Position numbers and translations under genes: made by a program. Below are positions 14,777 to 15,696 of a stretch of 15,696 nucleotides of DNA, one piece after another. Below the pieces are notes generated by a model. That model had not been told where the DNA came from. It did no database searches and saw nothing but the letters and a program-made list of their open reading frames with translations. Each line of letters starts with the position of its first letter. Position 1 is the stretch's first letter. The stretch is from WRAI01 sp031549605 (GTDB lineage: Bacteria; Bacillota; Clostridia; Oscillospirales; UBA929): contig JAVBPM010000052.1 in assembly GCA_031549605.1 (NCBI GenBank), positions 1-15,696 on the forward strand. The letters are read 5' to 3'.

Positions 14777-15262
14777 CTACAACACCGTGGGAATGCTGCG
14801 TCCGCCGTCGCCACTCACCTCACCCACCCCCGGCATAACAAGCGACGGCAGCCCACTGTCGGCCAGCACGTCGCAGCGCAAGCCGCCGTCGGCGTCGAGC
14901 AGCAGCGCGTCAAAGGCTTGCTGCCGTGTGGTTACGCCGTCGGACACGGCGTTGTCGATGCAGTCGGCAAACGCCGCGCGCGTCTCGTTGTTGACAAAGG
15001 CATAGCCGGCGAGAAAGGACTCGGTCTGCCACCGCTGCTGACGCTTTTCCAGCGCCGTTTCGTGCGCAGCGGCGACCTCGGCCAGCTCGGCAGTGTGCGC
15101 GGCAGCCAGTCGCTCGGCCTCGGCACGCCACTCAACCGCCGCGTCGTCCAGCGCCGCCTTGCGTTTTTGCTCCTCGCGAATCAAGTCGTGACCGTTCTCC
15201 TCCAAAATGGCGCGCGCGGTCTTTTCATCCAGTCCAAGCCCGAGTAAAAAGTCTTTCTTCAT
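14777..15262 (-). CDS. Phage scaffold-like protein (GP20-type)
   Basis: The ATG at 15262 is chosen for AAGGAG six bases upstream; residues further upstream in the frame translate non-coding leader and repeat. The 161-residue product starts MKKDFLLGLGLDEKTARAIL and has a central Ala/Glu-rich coiled coil (about 35-85: REEQKRKAALDDAAVEWRAE, AERLAAAHTAELAEVAAAHE, TALEKRQQRWQTES). A globular-looking tail follows (FLAGYAFVNNETRAAFADCI and onward), ending GGRSIPTVL. Such proteins guide assembly of the major capsid protein and are then removed. Position directly before the capsid gene supports the role. Confidence 0.75.
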   Translation of the reverse strand: MKKDFLLGLGLDEKTARAILEENGHDLIREEQKRKAALDDAAVEWRAEAERLAAAHTAELAEVAAAHETALEKRQQRWQTESFLAGYAFVNNETRAAFADCIDNAVSDGVTTRQQAFDALLLDADGGLRCDVLADSGLPSLVMPGVGEVSGDGGRSIPTVL

Positions 15263-15330
15263 AGTCGTCTCCTTATGTACAATGTTGATGTAGGGGCACG
15301 GGGCACTTCGCTGCGGCGAGTAAAAGCGCC

Positions 15331-15696
15331 GCCGTACCGGCATGGCGCGGAGATTGGCACTCGCACGGCTGAAGGCTAAGCGCTACGTCAAAAGGCGCTT
15401 GGACAGAACACCTTACAAACTCGCAACGTCCACTGTGACATTGCGATGTCACAGCCGCCATTCCGAGTTTGCATGCGTTCTGCCAAGTCACCTTTTGCGT
15501 ATCGCTAAGCCTTCAGCCGGCTCAAGCCATGGAGATCGGCACTCGCCGGCTGAACCCTAACGGCGGCTGGCCGTCGCCCATGGCCAGAAACCTTCTCAAC
15601 ACCCAAAAACCACCAGCCCATGCGATGGCCTGGTCCGATTTCGGTGTTGCTTGCGTTCTGCCAAGTCACCTTTTGCGTATCGCTAAGCCTTCACCC
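15331..15696. repeat. Structured 178-bp repeat array B (runs off the window)
   Basis: Same unit and orientation as array A. A degenerate X lies at about 15334-15376. A perfect X is 15512-15521 paired with 15545-15554 (TTCAGCCGGC/GCCGGCTGAA), and another X begins at 15690, again 178 bases later. Y copies: 15398-15487, with a perfect TGTGACAT/ATGTCACA stem on a TGCG loop (15434-15453); and 15579-15665, with loop at about 15621. A shared 23-base direct repeat sits at 15487-15509 and 15665-15687. The array lies upstream of the scaffold gene, where a portal gene would be expected further on. No convincing coding sequence; the leader 15263-15330 also has none. Confidence 0.85.

Noticed and set aside
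15342..15560. Small protein encoded inside array B (and a similar one in array A)
   Set aside because: The similar peptides in both arrays arise because the DNA repeat is translated. The changes preserve base pairing, not amino acids, and there is no ribosome site.
1..15696. tRNA, rRNA or transposase genes
   Set aside because: No cloverleaf with a GTTCGA-type arm, rRNA-like stretch or DDE/serine/tyrosine recombinase motif was recognised by eye on either strand.

Overview
The window looks like chromosomal DNA of a GC-rich, Gram-positive Clostridia-type bacterium, probably a gut Oscillospirales relative, carrying part of a prophage. The basis is near-perfect AGGAGG-type ribosome sites, a consensus sigma-A promoter, lipoprotein signal peptides, and head/neck/tail-tube genes of the type seen in siphophages of Firmicutes. 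The genus-level guess is inference only.

Region 1 (1-3936, + strand) holds four envelope protein genes: the 3' part of a proline-repeat tail-anchored protein, two proteins with an N-terminal CxxC...CxxC zinc ribbon, a proline-rich linker, one membrane segment and an outer domain, and a fourth with only the membrane segment and outer domain. Hairpin terminators close the second and fourth genes, and a strong promoter drives the third and fourth.

Region 2 (3981-9310) is a diverged duplication. Each copy has a near-identical promoter/RBS/signal-peptide start, a lipoprotein gene on the + strand, a converging gene on the - strand for a phage-type cell-wall protein, and the 3' end of an Ig-repeat gene. 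In copy 1 (3981-6070) the converging gene is a short broken remnant. In copy 2 (6099 onward) it encodes an intact M14 zinc carboxypeptidase with SH3-like domains, preceded by a 710-residue Ig-repeat protein. The ends of the two copies match closely, while the lipoprotein bodies and hydrolase C-termini do not and look more AT-rich. Only one in-frame TAA separates the Ig protein from the carboxypeptidase. Copy 1, once two 1-base indels are corrected, reads through the equivalent point, so the two ORFs were probably once one polypeptide of about 1300 residues.

Region 3 (11732-15262, - strand) is a compact virion module read from right to left: scaffold, major capsid, head-tail connector, head-closure-like protein, minor capsid/gp10-like protein, tail-terminator-like protein and tail tube. 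No terminase, portal, tail chaperone or tape-measure gene is visible. Tape measure and chaperones would be expected between the tail tube and the Ig protein, where there is a repeat array instead.

Region 4 is two non-coding arrays (about 11360-11740 and 15331-15696, the latter running off the window) built from the same unit of about 178 bp in the same orientation. Each unit has two palindromic parts whose stems change in a compensating way between copies. The arrays bracket the virion module, and one runs into the last codons of the tail-tube gene. These arrays, and the constant-ends/variable-centre duplication of Region 2, are the parts most worth following up.
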